This document shows positions 33,501 through 47,601 of a stretch of DNA of 64,000 bases, one piece after another. The position numbers and the translations under genes were made by a program. This DNA comes from Lophius americanus. Lineage: Eukaryota; Chordata; Actinopteri; Lophiiformes; Lophiidae. Under the pieces are notes generated by a model that saw only the letters and a list, made by a program, of their open reading frames with translations, had not been told where the DNA came from and did no database searches. How positions within the stretch are numbered: position 1 is the first letter of the stretch; each line of letters starts with the position of its first letter. The stretch covers positions 335,001-399,000 of the forward strand of contig JBBDHG010000116.1 in assembly GCA_037951165.1 (NCBI GenBank). The letters are read 5' to 3'.

Positions 33501-36500
33501 TATCTTATCACTGTCAGTTCCAGCGGGCTCAGTGTTGATGCAGAGGAATATTGTGTGATAATGAAAGAACATCTGAGGGTTGTTTGAGCGACAGATATTT
33601 CTATTTATTCAGAGAGGCTTAATCAAACATCTCATTGTTAAAATGGCTTTAAATGGTTTAGCTTGGATTGATTTTACACACTGGTAATCATTTTTCTGTT
33701 TTTTTAATTTCATCTTTTCACCACCAGGGTCGCAGTTGGCCCATTTCTCCAGTCAAGTTATCTCATTACAAATGCAAATGTTTGTGTTAAAAGTGGCGCA
33801 TGCGTTCTTTTGTGCGAACACAGCATTTCTAAATGAGGTAAAGGGACTTCATCAAGTCTGAGTACTTACGCTGAGGATCTGGTCCCCCTTCCGGAGCTCC
33901 CCGCTCAAGTCTGCTGGTCCTCCAGCCAGGATGAAGGAGATGAAGATCCCTTCCCCATCTTCTCCACCCACAATGTTGAACCCTAGACCGGTGCACCCAC
34001 GCTGCACGCAGACCCTTCGAGGTTCCCTGGAGTAATCTTCCTCTCCCATCATGTTGCGGGGTACGGGTGAGTATCGTCGTGGTGAAGGAGGAGGAAGGGC
34101 TTGTGGGTAATCACACATGTAGTCCGGTTCCATGTAGGCTGGAGACATGTGGAGAAATGCCTTGATATCCTGCTTGTGCTCCGATGCGATAGGATAATAA
34201 TAATAATAATACATTTAATTTATAATGATAGTAGTGTTAGGTAACATAGGCTATCATATCTTCTATTAAATATCATAATAATAATAATAATAATAATAAT
34301 AAATTGATAACTGATCTTAGTAAAGAATGGCTATCATAGCTGATGAAAGCTAGCAACGGCTATCATAGCTGATTTTAGCTAAAAATGGCTATCTTAGCTA
34401 ATGAAGCTAGCAATGGCTATCATAGCTTTTATGTAAGAGAACACCTGCTAGAGCCAGGTGGCCCCACCCACAGGTAGAGCCAGGTGGCCCCACCCAAAGG
34501 TGTACGTACAGTTGGTCAGATCGGGTGGGCTGTAGCGATCAGCAGGATGGATGTACTGCAATGTGGGCGTGGCCACTTTGAGGTAGACCACCTCCCCCGT
34601 ATTCTTCAGGGCAGACACAGCGTCTTCATGCAGGACGTCTTCCAGAGACATGTGGTTCACCTGTCGGGGAGAGATGTGTGGTTAGACCAGAACGTGGGTT
34701 CCAGAACAGAACCAGAGAAACAGTGGGTTCTCCTACAGCCAATATTTTGTCGCCGATCTGTAGCCGTCCGTCCCGGTGTGCTGCCCCACTCTCAATGATC
34801 TTAGTGACGTAGATGCTGTTGTCTCCAGGAACATGTTGGTTCCCCATGCCGCCGGCAATACTGAAACCCAGACCTGCAGCAGAAAGTTCCGTGCCATTAT
34901 CAGAATCTTTCGACTGGGTTTTCCTCAAAACCAAAACTATTAGCTCCTCACATCTGTACAGTTATAGAAGCTTCTGTAGAACATTCTGATGTTCCCAGAT
35001 GACTCTTTTAAGATCTGGAATCAGCAGGTCTAACAGCATTCTGCTCCTGATGGTCCCTAAAGGCTGTCTGAGGAACATGTTCCTACCTTTAGGACCTTTC
35101 ATCAACTTTATCTGCGTGATGCGTTCACTCGGTGGGCGTCGCCGCAGGACATACAGTCGGACCACAGGCCCTGCCTCCTTCAGAGCCTCCACGGCAACGG
35201 AGTGAGTGACCTCGCGTACATCTACGTCGTTGACGAACACGATGCTGTCGTTAACCCTGAGGAGAAAGAGAGAAAAGATGGTGAGGAGGTCCTGATCTTT
35301 TCTCAGAGGGGGGTAGGGGGGGTTAATGTGTACCGAAGGCGTCCGTCCTGTGCCGCTGCTCCTCCAGGGATGATCTTGGTGATGAAGATGGATGGGTCAT
35401 CGCCGATGTGAGGGTTGTCGGTTCCTCCTGCGATGCTGAATCCCAGACCAGAGTTCCCCTGAAGACAGCAACCAATCACATATGTCGGTCCTCATAACTT
35501 TATTACCTGAGGGTTCTCATTGAACCTGATGATGATGTCACTGACTAATGATCATCCTGCTGTCAGGCTTCCCAAAATAAAATGGAGCTAAAAATAAAAC
35601 AGCTTTATTCCTGATGCAGCAAAGAGAACAAACTCAGGAAGAATACAGGAAAATCAGTGTAAAAACACTCTACAATAAGGAAGTCAAATGTAAAATCTTT
35701 CTAACAAACAGGAAGTAGTGCATTTTACCCTCTCCAGGGTGATCTCTTCATATTCCAGTTCCCCCTCTGATCCATTCATCTGTAAAAACAGAACATAACA
35801 CAATCCAGCATCTCCACGGCAACACAGGGGGCTGTTGCCACAGCAACCAGGACTGTAGCTTCATAAGTCTGTATTTTAAAATCGTTGTTAGCTACAGTAC
35901 ATCAGTCCGTAGTTTACAACTCGCTCTTAGATACATCAATCTGTAGTTTCCTGCTCAATTACCAACAGCGGTCTAGCTTACAGTTACCTCTTGGCTAAAG
36001 TAGTCTGTGGTTTTGCAGCTAGCTGTTAGCCAAATACATCTGTAGTTTAGACCTGGCTGCTAGCTACAACAGTCTGTAGTTTAAAGATACATATTAGCTA
36101 TATCATTCTGTAGTTTACAGATCAATGTTAGCTTCAGCAGAGTGAATTTTAGCTACACCTATCTTTAGTTTAGACCTAGCTGTTAGCTACATGAGGGTTT
36201 ACTTTAAATCTTGAGGTTACCTATCTGCAGTTTACAGCTAGTTTTTAGCTACATCAGTCTGTAGTAGCTCTAAAGTACATCAATCTGTAGATAACAGTCA
36301 CCTGTTAGCTATATCGGTCAGCAAGTAGCTACATCCACATATAATTTAGAACTAGCTGTTAGCTACAAGAGTGTGTACTGTGCAGCTAGCTTTACCCACA
36401 TAAGTCTTTAGTTTACAGTAAATTTTAGCCGCATCAGTCTGTCAGTCAGTTTAAAGCTATGTAGTAACATTGGCTCAATTGTGAACATGGTTAGCTGTTA

Positions 36501-39500
36501 GCTGAGATGTTAGCATGAATAGCTCAGTTAAACCAGCTGTCATCAGAACAACCACAGTAGATGTGAGGGCATATTTTGCCCCGCCCCCTAAGACAGGCAG
36601 GTGCCCTGGCTGTGAGCTGATTGGTCAGAGATCCTACCATCATTCTCTGCCTGTGTCTCTTGGCTCTCCTCACGTTATTGATGAATCTCCGTCCCATCTT
36701 CTTGGCGTACCAAACCGACACAAACATCACTTCCTGTTTCCTGTCTTACATTAACGCTGATGGCCGAGCACAGATGAATAATTAACTGCCAATCACAGTG
36801 CGGTGACGACTCCTGGATGCCTTAACCAAGCAGACATGATTGACAGCTCAGACCATCACTCTGTCAACCCACCTTCATCCAGAGAGAGGAGAAAAGCGAC
36901 AAGAATCCTGAGAGGTGAACGAATTAACCAGTCCTCCAAAAGAAGGGAGAGAGATGCTGTTTGTCAATCGCCCTCTCTGTCCGCCTCCTCCACTCGTTCT
37001 CTGCTCGATAGCCCTGACGTTCTATTGCACACCTCCCCCCCTCACCCTCTCTCTCTCTCTCTGTCTTTCTCTTCCTCACTCTCTCTACCACTCTCACTCT
37101 CTGCCTCACTCAACCTCTCTCTCTACCGCTTTTTTCTGTCTACCACCCCCTCTCTCTACCACTCTCTCTTTCAATCTCTCTCTCCTCCTCTCTGTGCCAC
37201 TCTCTACCTTGATCTGTCCCCCTCTCTCTCTGTATCTCACTCTATATGTCTCACTCACTCACTCACTCACTCACTCTCTCACTCACTCACGCTCTCTCTC
37301 TACCTCCCTCTCTCCCTCTGTCTCTGAAGGAATCCCCTCCCCTCTGTGATGTCACTTGGCCGATGGCCTCAACAGAGAGAGGACACACACACATACAGGC
37401 TAATGTTGTTGCCATGGTAACCCCCATATATGCCCCCCCCTCCATTCTCGCTGTTGTCATGACAACTGCAGAGCAAAAAAGGATGAGGGATGCATCAGAG
37501 GCGGCCCACGCCGAGTAATTAACAGCTTTGTCATCAGCCCACAGTCCCCCAGGACCTGTACAAGACCTGTACCAGACCTGTACCAGACCTGTACCAGACC
37601 TGTACCAGACCAGTACCAGACCTGTCAACAACCTCTCCAGGAACTGTCCAAAACCTCTTTAGGACTTCTTCCGGACCTGTTCATAATTTCCCCAAGAACA
37701 CTCTAGGACGTCTCAGAGGTCCACCAGGACCTCTCAGACCTTCTCCAGGACCACTCACATCCAGAATGTCCCAGCATTCCGGTGTCGAACCCGCTTTTCT
37801 AACCAGACTCTCATCTCTGAAGAGTCCAGAGCAGTTTTACTAGGTGACCCTTGACTTAACCTAGAGAAAGCCTTTATGACTGAGGTCATCCAGAAACAAC
37901 CAGTCCTTCTCATCTTCTCAGAACTCAAATCTGGGCTACAGCTTTGGACCTGCCCACAGGCTGGTCATCAGAGGGAAAAGATATCCTTTGAGATGTTTGT
38001 AGTCCACCTGGTGCTGGTTCTTGGTTCTGGTCTCGGCCCTATAGTCCACCAGCTAATAGTTCGGGTTCTGGTCTCGGCACTATGGACCTGAATAGATGAT
38101 TAAATGTGTGTGTGTGCGTACAGTGATAGCAGCAGGGTGTGTGTATCCTTCCAGGTTGGCGTGGCTCATCTCGGTGCTACGTCCGTGGGTCATGTGACCG
38201 GGGCTGGGGTCCACAGGTGGAGTCTCATCATCCTGGTAACGGTACTTCTAGAAAGACATAGATCAAATAGTCAGTTTGCAATAGCAGTTAGTCCAGTCTT
38301 CTAAATTATGGAGGAACTTTCTCACTGGTCCAAAGAGGACTCTGAAGGACCCTTCAAACCTCATGACACTGCACAATATTGTCATTATCTACAACCCTTC
38401 AAGTGACCTCCAGCCTCTGTGAGGTTCTCGAGAACTGCCTCAAAGACTTCCTGATTTCTGTCGGGTAACCCCTTCAAACTTCAAAGCATTCCCAAAAATC
38501 CCCCCCCTTGAACCACACCAGTGACCCACAACCTCTATGGGGCTCTCCAAAAACAAAGGAACTGTACCATAACACCTGCATGAGGTTTTCAAGGACATCC
38601 TTCTAAAATCTCAAAAGGTCCCTTCAAAACTTATTTTAAACTTTAAAAACAATAACAATGAAAATATAATATATCAATAATGATATGTAATTATTAATAT
38701 CGCTGCTGCATGAGGTGTCAGCATCATCTGACCGGAGCAGACTACTTCTACATCATCGTCTCACTAACACATCAAGGTGACCTACAAACTCATTTTAATT
38801 CCAAACTTCTCCCGAAAAGATGCTGATGCGGTTGTCATGGTAACAATCAGAGCCTCAGTTACCCGGCAACCAGAGGAGGGGGAGTCTGACAGAAAGAAGA
38901 CATATAGACCATTTTGGAGTCGACGTCACGGTCACATCATCAGTAGTTGGCCCTCTGCTTGATGGCAGGAAAGCAGCAAATTATAATAGAGGGAGATTGG
39001 AGAGATCACCGGCGTAAGAGAAAAATGTCTTGTGATGTTAGATATTTGAATTGAAATGGAAAAAAGTGATCTTCATTTTATAGAATACCTTCGTCGAAGA
39101 AATGCATGGTTGCAATGCGTCAAAACGGACAGATTGGACTGAAGAAATCATCTGTAGTTCTCAGCGTTGCAGGGCTCATTCCATATCAGGTAAGGTTTTC
39201 TACATTTTCTAATCACACCAAAAGGCAAAATCAATGATGAAGTTAAAAACCACAGATTGGCAGAAACCAATAAACGGGGATTCTCAGCAAGCTCTTTCAT
39301 AACAGTAAGCACCAGTGACCAATGTTAGCAACTTTAGCATGTAAGCTATTAATATAGCATGTAAACAAAGTAAATTGGTCATGGACAGCTAACATCGCTC
39401 ACCATTTATGCAAGCATTTAATGAATGAATGAGGCAGATATCTGCAATATGGCTTTAACTTAACACCAAGAATAAGCTCAAATCAGCTAAACCTTGATCA

Positions 39501-42500
39501 CATAATATCATACCCTCTCCCAGACATGGGAGTTGGACTCCCCTCCTTAGCTGGATAGTTCAGGTGAAAGGACTGATTGAGTCCATAAGTCTAACATTCT
39601 TCCACCTCTGTATATTTAAATGATCAACACACTGAATGAAGACCTGTGTGTAAATACTTTAAATGATTCAACACTACTAATAACATGGTGAATCCTTTTA
39701 GGCGATGCTATCAGTTCTTCTCATCATACATACTATCATCTCTCTCAGATGAAGAAGATGCCCTGGTCCCTCCAGTCATCTACAACCAGCTCAAAGTCCA
39801 GCAGCAGCAGCTTCTGACAGAGTGGATCACACTCAGAGAGAGAGCAGCTGAAGGAGACACATGGCAGCAGATCTTCTCTCAGCTCCATCAGAAACAAAGT
39901 TCAACTCTTCCTTTTCTTTACTGCTCTGACCTCAATCATCTTTGAGGGGCTGATATCATTACGAAAGACAGAGTATAGGTCATACATGGAACTTTTAGTC
40001 TGTTTAATGTAACTCATACTCTCATCCACAATATTTGAAGACGCTTGTTCCCTGTAATGGCACAGACATTCAAACAATCGGCAGATGACAACCAGGAAGT
40101 TTTTTCTGAGAAAAATGCCAAAATGTTTTAAAAGTAAATATAGTTGATGTTGGTGTATTATTAATTGTGCTTAGATTTTTATCTAGAAATTTAATGTCCG
40201 TGGGACTATAAGCATCACAATACAGTTAAATATTTAACTGCTATAACACCAGCAGGAAGAATTTCTATTTGTCAGCAGATTCCAAGTTTCTGACAAAGAA
40301 ATAACATGAAGATCCGGATTCTTTGACCTGCTGGAGCCAAAGGATGAAATGAGTTATGCCTCCATGTTTTACAGGGAATTTCAATATCTATTATATATTT
40401 CATGTTTAATGGTTTGTATCAGGAAATTATTGTTTATACTTGTGTCTGGTCTCAGTACTAAATTGCTGTGTATGTAATGGTGTGATAAATGAACTTTGAC
40501 TTTAACAGTAAAAATAAATGTTTTGAAAAGCTCAACATTGACAGTGAATTTATTAACTTCATATGCAGTTTGTGAGCAGAAACAATAACATTTAAAAAGG
40601 TACAAAAATCAAAGCTCCAGTTTTTGCTGGCCATTTTATCAAATAATAACAACATGTAATGTAAAAATATACTTGGGTGGTACGGGTGGTAGGGGACCAT
40701 CAGCCGGGGGCAATGTATGGTGGTCACATATAGTGTCAATAAAATTTTAACCGTGGGGCCGCACCGGCACGCGGCGCGCACACAAGACACGTAGTGATCC
40801 ATTCATCTGCTCCGATAGCGAGAGACACAGAGAGAGAGAGAAACAAAGAGAACGAGCGCAACAGAGGAACAGAGAGCATACAGAGACGGAGTACCAGACA
40901 CAGAGAGCATACCTTCACCTGCAGGTATGTTAAAATAAAAGTCTAACAGTTAAAGTATTTACATGATGCACCTCAGGTTCCATCACAGCATTAGATAAAG
41001 AGAGGAAGAGAGTCTCAACTTGCTCTGGACATTCATTCAGTCATTCATTTTCTGTAACCGCTAATGCCGGACATTCAATGAAGCTGATTTTCTAAAGACA
41101 ACCTTCATTGTCATTCTTTCTAGTCGTTTAACATGTTTTTCTTCGCTCTGCATTCATGTCTGATGAACAACAGCAGCAAAGTGACCAGCTGGTGGTCAGA
41201 CAAGGTGGAACTTATGGTCAGATATCAATTTATATTTGCCAATAATTGGATTTCTTTTTTTTTTAATATCAGTTGATAGGGTTAATTCATACTACAACAC
41301 CAGTTCAGACTGGACTAGGGTCAGACTAAAACACCAGTACAGACTGGATTAAACTAAGACTATAATATCAAAAACCGCCATTCTAAAATAGGACCAAAAC
41401 ACCTTTAAAAACTGGAAATGGAACAGGGACTAAATCAACAGGGACTAATACACTAGTAAAGACTGGATTAAACTGTGACTAAAGCGTCAGTACATAGCCC
41501 AAACCAACTGGGACGAAAGCACCAGTACAGACTGGACTAAACCCGGTGTAAGACACAAGTCCAAATTGGACTATACTCGAACTAAAAAACCAATACAGAC
41601 AGAAATAACCTGGGACTAACACAACAATACAGATTGGATTAACCCGGGAGTTAAACACCAGTAGACATTGGACTAGACTTGGATATTAGCACCAGTACAC
41701 TCCAACTAGACTTGGATTAAAACACCAGTACAGACTGGACTAGACCGGAACTAAAACAATGGTACAGACTGGACTAAAGTCAGACTTAAACACCAGTACA
41801 GACTGGACTAAACTAAGACTATAATATCAAAAACCACTGTTCTAACATAGGACTAAAACACCTTTAGAAACTGGAACTGGAACAGGGACTAAAACGAGAG
41901 GGACTAATACACTAGTACATACTGACTTAAACTGTGATTAAAAAACAAGTCCAAACTGGACTAAACTTGAGCTAAAACACTAATACAGATTGGATTAACC
42001 TGGGACTAAAACACATGTAGACACTGGACTAGACTGGGATTTAAGCACCAGTACACTCTGACTAGACTTGGATTAAAACACCAGTACAGACTGGATTAAA
42101 CTAGGAATAAAACAACAGTTCAGACTGGACGTAACTAGGAGTAAAAGATCAGTACTTCCTGGTCAGAACAACGACAAAAAGGCAGTACAGATTGTAATTG
42201 GGACTACAAGGGCAGCAGGCTTGTGGAGTGACGCAATACATATTAAGCATTATGTAATTAAGATACAAAAATAGGTAACTATATTCCGTTAGATACTGAA
42301 AAGAATAACAACAGTGAAATGCGAGTACAGTTACATTCAGTTAAATTGTTTTAGAATTTTAAAATAGAGAATAAGTCGAAGGAAGAAGAAGATATACTAC
42401 AAAGAATCATACACATGCGCAGTCAGCACACGTAACCTAATGCTTTAATAGAGTCGACTCTTCATTTCATTGTCACCATGGCCTCTGGTAAAAAGAAACG

Positions 42501-45500
42501 GGCCTTCACTGAGTGGACATTTCGCCAATATTTTATTTTTCAAACAGAAAAAGGGAATTTAAAATTGCAGTTCGCTGCAAGTTATGCCTTCCAGCTATAA
42601 AAGTTACCTCATTATTCAAGGATTCGACATCCAATTCAAAGATAAATTTACAGGTAAAGTTAAAATGAATTAGTTAGGTAATCTGTCAACACTACTTATA
42701 CTGCTGCTACTACTATTACTGAAAAAGACACTGTACTGGGACTGTAAGTTAAGAGGTGGTGATGTTGAAAGGGTTGCCAGAGAGATATTGTCCTCCTATT
42801 CTTTGTATAGTTATGTCCACAGCAGCTTTAATCCTGATCGTAATGTGCAAACAACCATAACTTTATGTCCACAATAATAGTAAAGGAATGTCTTTGTGAA
42901 AGTTTGTGAAAAAATTTTTTGTTACTAAGTAATCACAGTTGTGTCCAAAGACGTTTGCAGTTTACGCATGACCCTCTATTGATTGAAATAACACTAGTGC
43001 TGTTTCCACTGGTTTTATGTACTGGTTATTCTTCTTCTTTATATTCGGAAACTAGATGGAGTGTATGATAACATTATTCACGAATTGGTTAGATATAAAA
43101 TAAAGAAATGATCTTTTTTGCAATAATCCTTAAGGCTGCTTTATTTTACCAGGCTTGTACCGGAAACAATTACAGGATGTAATTTTTTACAACTTCTACT
43201 AATAAAAATAACGATAAAAACACCAATAATAATTGTTATATTTTTTGGTTGTGTTATTATTATTACCACTATTGTAATGTCGAACCTGTCGTCTAATTCT
43301 TAAATACAGCTTAATAGTTCATAAATAAATATCCTGAAACGGAATAAACTAATATACCCTCATTCCTTGTCTTAAATTTGAGCCTGGTGTTTTTCAGCGT
43401 GTTATGTCCCCTGGGTTCCTCTTGAGGGTGACATACTAGAAACTCGTGTCTTCCCGCAGGTGCTTGATTAGGTAACCTGGAACACCGTTGGTGCCCAAGA
43501 GTTCCTGTATCTACTTAAGTCTAGGCTGCAGATTAATCTCTCTTTTTCTGCTCTTGCAACGTTTGTTAATAGTTAAACATGGTCAGTCTCCCCTTTTTTT
43601 AGTTGTTGCCATCTGAGATAGGTCATAAAAAGAGGAAACATCCAAGTCAATTACGTCTGACCAAAGAAAACTCTGAGTCGAGTGAGCAACCTAGTAGATC
43701 TGGACATGGAAAAGGCCTTACTTTCTCCTTTTAATCGCGTAAAACAAGAAGGTGTTTGAAGATGTGATTGATGATGTTCAGTCTTTCTCCTTGGTTGAGC
43801 AGCCTTCCTTCAAAAAGCTTGTTGAAGGAATCAGCGATGGTAGAAGATGGACACCTGGTCTGTTAAAGAGTGCTGTGTGCCATTAATCAATGTGTTCATC
43901 TAAAGATGACTGCGCATTTTCTGTTTTTTGTAAAATGATATTTTATTTCTGCTTTGTAAACTATACTTTTCTGTAAGCCCATACTTTAATTCGAATTCTA
44001 TAATCCTTCTGCCTGAGTTCTTGTTATGATTATGTTAATGTTTTCATTTTCTTTCACTCTTTTTGTTTTTTGAAAATTCAGGTATATGGACATTGGATTT
44101 GTTTAAAAAAATAGTCTGGGTGCTATTAATTCATGAATTAGAAGAGCATTTTCTGTTTCTTGTCACAGAAAAAGGTTTTATGTTTGCTTCTTAAACTGTA
44201 CTTATATGGGTTTTGTGTTATGCACTTTAATTGTGCTGTTAGTCTATAGGCAATTATTTGCATATTTGGTACTAAATTGATCTGAAAGTAACTGAATGTA
44301 ATCAAGATACATTATTGTATTTTCTGATGGTTGGATTACATTATTGATTACATTTTGTTTTAATTAAAGTAACTAGTTAGTAACAGATTACATTTTAAAA
44401 GTAGCCATCTCAACCCTGAACACCAGATCAGGTTGGGACTAAAACACCATTACATACCGGACTAACTTCAGACTGTAATAGAAAACAAGACCATAACTAG
44501 ATAAATGCTGTAATCACTGACAGCAAGGGTCAATTCTCGAAAAGTCCCCAAACTCCTTCATTGTACAAGCAATCCCCCTGATCAAACTCCTCAAGTTAAA
44601 TGTGAAGTTATTTCCGCAGTATTTTCGAAAAAGTAAAAAGGTGCCCTCAGAAATATGACTCCAACCTTTCCAAAAATCAATCACGATCTTCCTCGCACTA
44701 ATGTCGATTTGGGGTAAAGTTTGAAAATTACCCATGAAAGTTTTTGAGCTATGTCAGGAAAAAAAGAAAATATGATATATATAAATATATATATATATAG
44801 ATATATATATATATACACGAATGGGTGTCATGGAGTCGATACATTTGCACCAAATTTGGACAAAATCGGAGCAATACCTGACAATTTATGGGCCAAAAAC
44901 TTTTACACTAAAGCTCCACCTAATGTCAGATCTACACAACCGACCTTTCCCAAAATCAACCCAGTTCTTCCTCGCACCACTTTCTATTTAGTTATACAAT
45001 GAAACTGATCCATGAAATATTTTTGATTGAACTTGGAATAAACACTATTACTTACTGGACTACGCTGTGACGAATGCACAACTACAGACTGGACTAAACT
45101 AAAATGATGATATCATACCAGGATGGTAAAAACTGGGACAAAAACTCCAGTGAACACCTGAAAAAACCAAGACCAAAACACTGGTTCGGAATGAAACCAA
45201 ATTGGCACTAAAACATCGGAGCCCTCTTGACTGAGCTGGGACTACAACAGCAGTTCAGACTGGAGTAACCGGTGCTAAAACTGGAGTACACACTGAACTA
45301 TAGTCGGACTAAGACATCAGCAGAGACTGGACTAAACTGGGACTAAAACACCAGTATATACTGGACTAAAGTGTGTTTAAGACACCAGCACAGACCGGAT
45401 TAAAATGGGATTAAAACACCCATAAGGACTGGCCTAAACTTGGATGAAAAAAACAATACACAATGGACTAAAACCTCAGTACAGACTAGATTAAACTGGG

Positions 45501-47400
45501 ATTAAAACACCAGTACATATTAGACTAATCTCCGACTATAATACCAAAACAGGCTGGACTAATATTTTAATAAACCACGTGTACACACAAGATTAAATTG
45601 AGATTCAAAACACCAAAACAGACTGGCCTAAACTCAGAATATAATACCAAAATATACTGGACTAAACAGGGACTAATACACAGTTACAGACTTGACTCAA
45701 CTAAAACTACAATACCAAAACCGTCTGGACTAAACTGTGATTAAAAAAATCGGCACAGACTGGATCAAATTCAGAACAAAATACCAGTACACACTGGATT
45801 AAACTTGGACTCAGACATGACTAAAATTCAACTTAAATCTGATAACAGATTGGGTTTAATTAGGAATAAAAAACAACAACAACTGGACTAAACTGGGACT
45901 ACATCACGAGTACATACTGATATAAAATACAAGCACATACTAGATTAACATGATTTAAACACCAGTACAGCCTGGATTTGAGAAAAAAACACCAATCCAG
46001 ACTTGATAAAACTGTGACTAAAGTACCAGTAAAGACCAAACTAACATGACAAAAACAGAATAGACTAAACTGAGACTATATCAGCATATTTCAATCTGGG
46101 CTGAACTGGGACAGAAAACACCAAAACAAACTGGGCTAAACTGGGACTCTACTAGACCTGTTGCCCCGCTGCTGACATTCAAACTCAGCAAAAATTCAGT
46201 CCTTCTTTCAAATTTTCAGTTTTATGTGGCAGAAAGCCACATGTGACTTATTACACAAGACCTGTTGTTTAATGTCCTGCCTGTGGTCCTGCTAGCAGCT
46301 AAGAGCTAGCTTCAGGATGGACTCACCTTATGCTGGTACACATTCAGTGCTAACCCCACACAGACACACTCACACAGACAGACAGGCTTTGATCCCTGAC
46401 GAGGACAGAGGTCCTCATCAAACATGTGTCTGTGACTGTGCGCACACCGGCGGCGTGTCTTACCTTCGTGGTGACGATGCAGAGACAGTCCATATCCACA
46501 CACACTCACACACACACACACGCACACGCACACATGTCCACGCACGCTCACACACTCATGCTTGATCGCTCTGGATGCCACCCTCCCTACTCCCCCCCCT
46601 TCTCTCCCTCTCTTTCTCTCTCTCTCTCTGCTTGTTGGTCTGTTGTTCTCTCGCCTCTTCTATCCCTCCGTCTGTCAACGGCGAGTGAGGAGGGGAAGGA
46701 GCCGGGGAATGGGAGGGGTGGGGGATTTTTTTTGTGGGGGAGGTGGGGGCATGCACCTCAAGTCAATCGCTTACAGAGAGAGGAGGGGTCGGGGTACAGC
46801 TCGTGTTGCCATGGTGTTCTGCAGCTGTTGCCACTGTACGGGTGCTGCAGCTGTTGCTAGGTAACAGTGATGGGTGTAGCCATGTGGGTTAGTGTTTGTG
46901 TGTTGGTACCTCTGCAGGTGTGATTGGCCCGGTCGTCTTCTGGTTCTCACACACCGTCAACTCGTAGAACTCCTGTATGTCTGCGTACACAGCAGAAAGA
47001 AAAACTTGTAACTGACACAATAATTATCTACATTTGCTGTCATTCGTAACCGAATATTCCAGCTTTGGATATTTAACATGAGTTGAGAAAGACTTCTTCA
47101 AGTCTTTAAAATCGCCATCTAATCATCCCATAATGACTCACAACCTGCTGCTAAATACATTTAAGTCTTTATAGAATTTCACACGTATAGCCTATAAAAA
47201 CTATAAATTTATAATATGTAATATATATATATATATATGGTGTTTTATATATATATAAATTATATAAATGTATATATATATATATATATTAAATATTATG
47301 CAATTATAGTTTTTATAGTTTATACATGTGAAATTCTATAAAGACTAAAATGTATTTAGCAGCAGATTGTTTGAGTCATTATGGGATAATAATCCCATAT

Positions 47401-47479
<79 letters not shown>

Positions 47480-47502
47480 TGGTGTGCGGTTAGCTTCTTT
47501 AG

Positions 47503-47601
<99 letters not shown>

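Noticed and set aside
36803..37349. Plus frames of 144-174 codons rich in Ser and Leu
   Set aside because: Translations of CT-rich simple repeats in a dlg4 intron; no conserved domain or splice logic.
41285..46150. Regularly spaced repeats resembling a CRISPR array
   Set aside because: Units are contiguous and divergent with no unique spacers, in a vertebrate intron; it is a minisatellite.
46312..46860. Open frames over the palmitoylation exon, Cys/Val or His/Thr rich
   Set aside because: Caused by CA/TG repeats. The real coding content is only the ten codons at 46493-46464.
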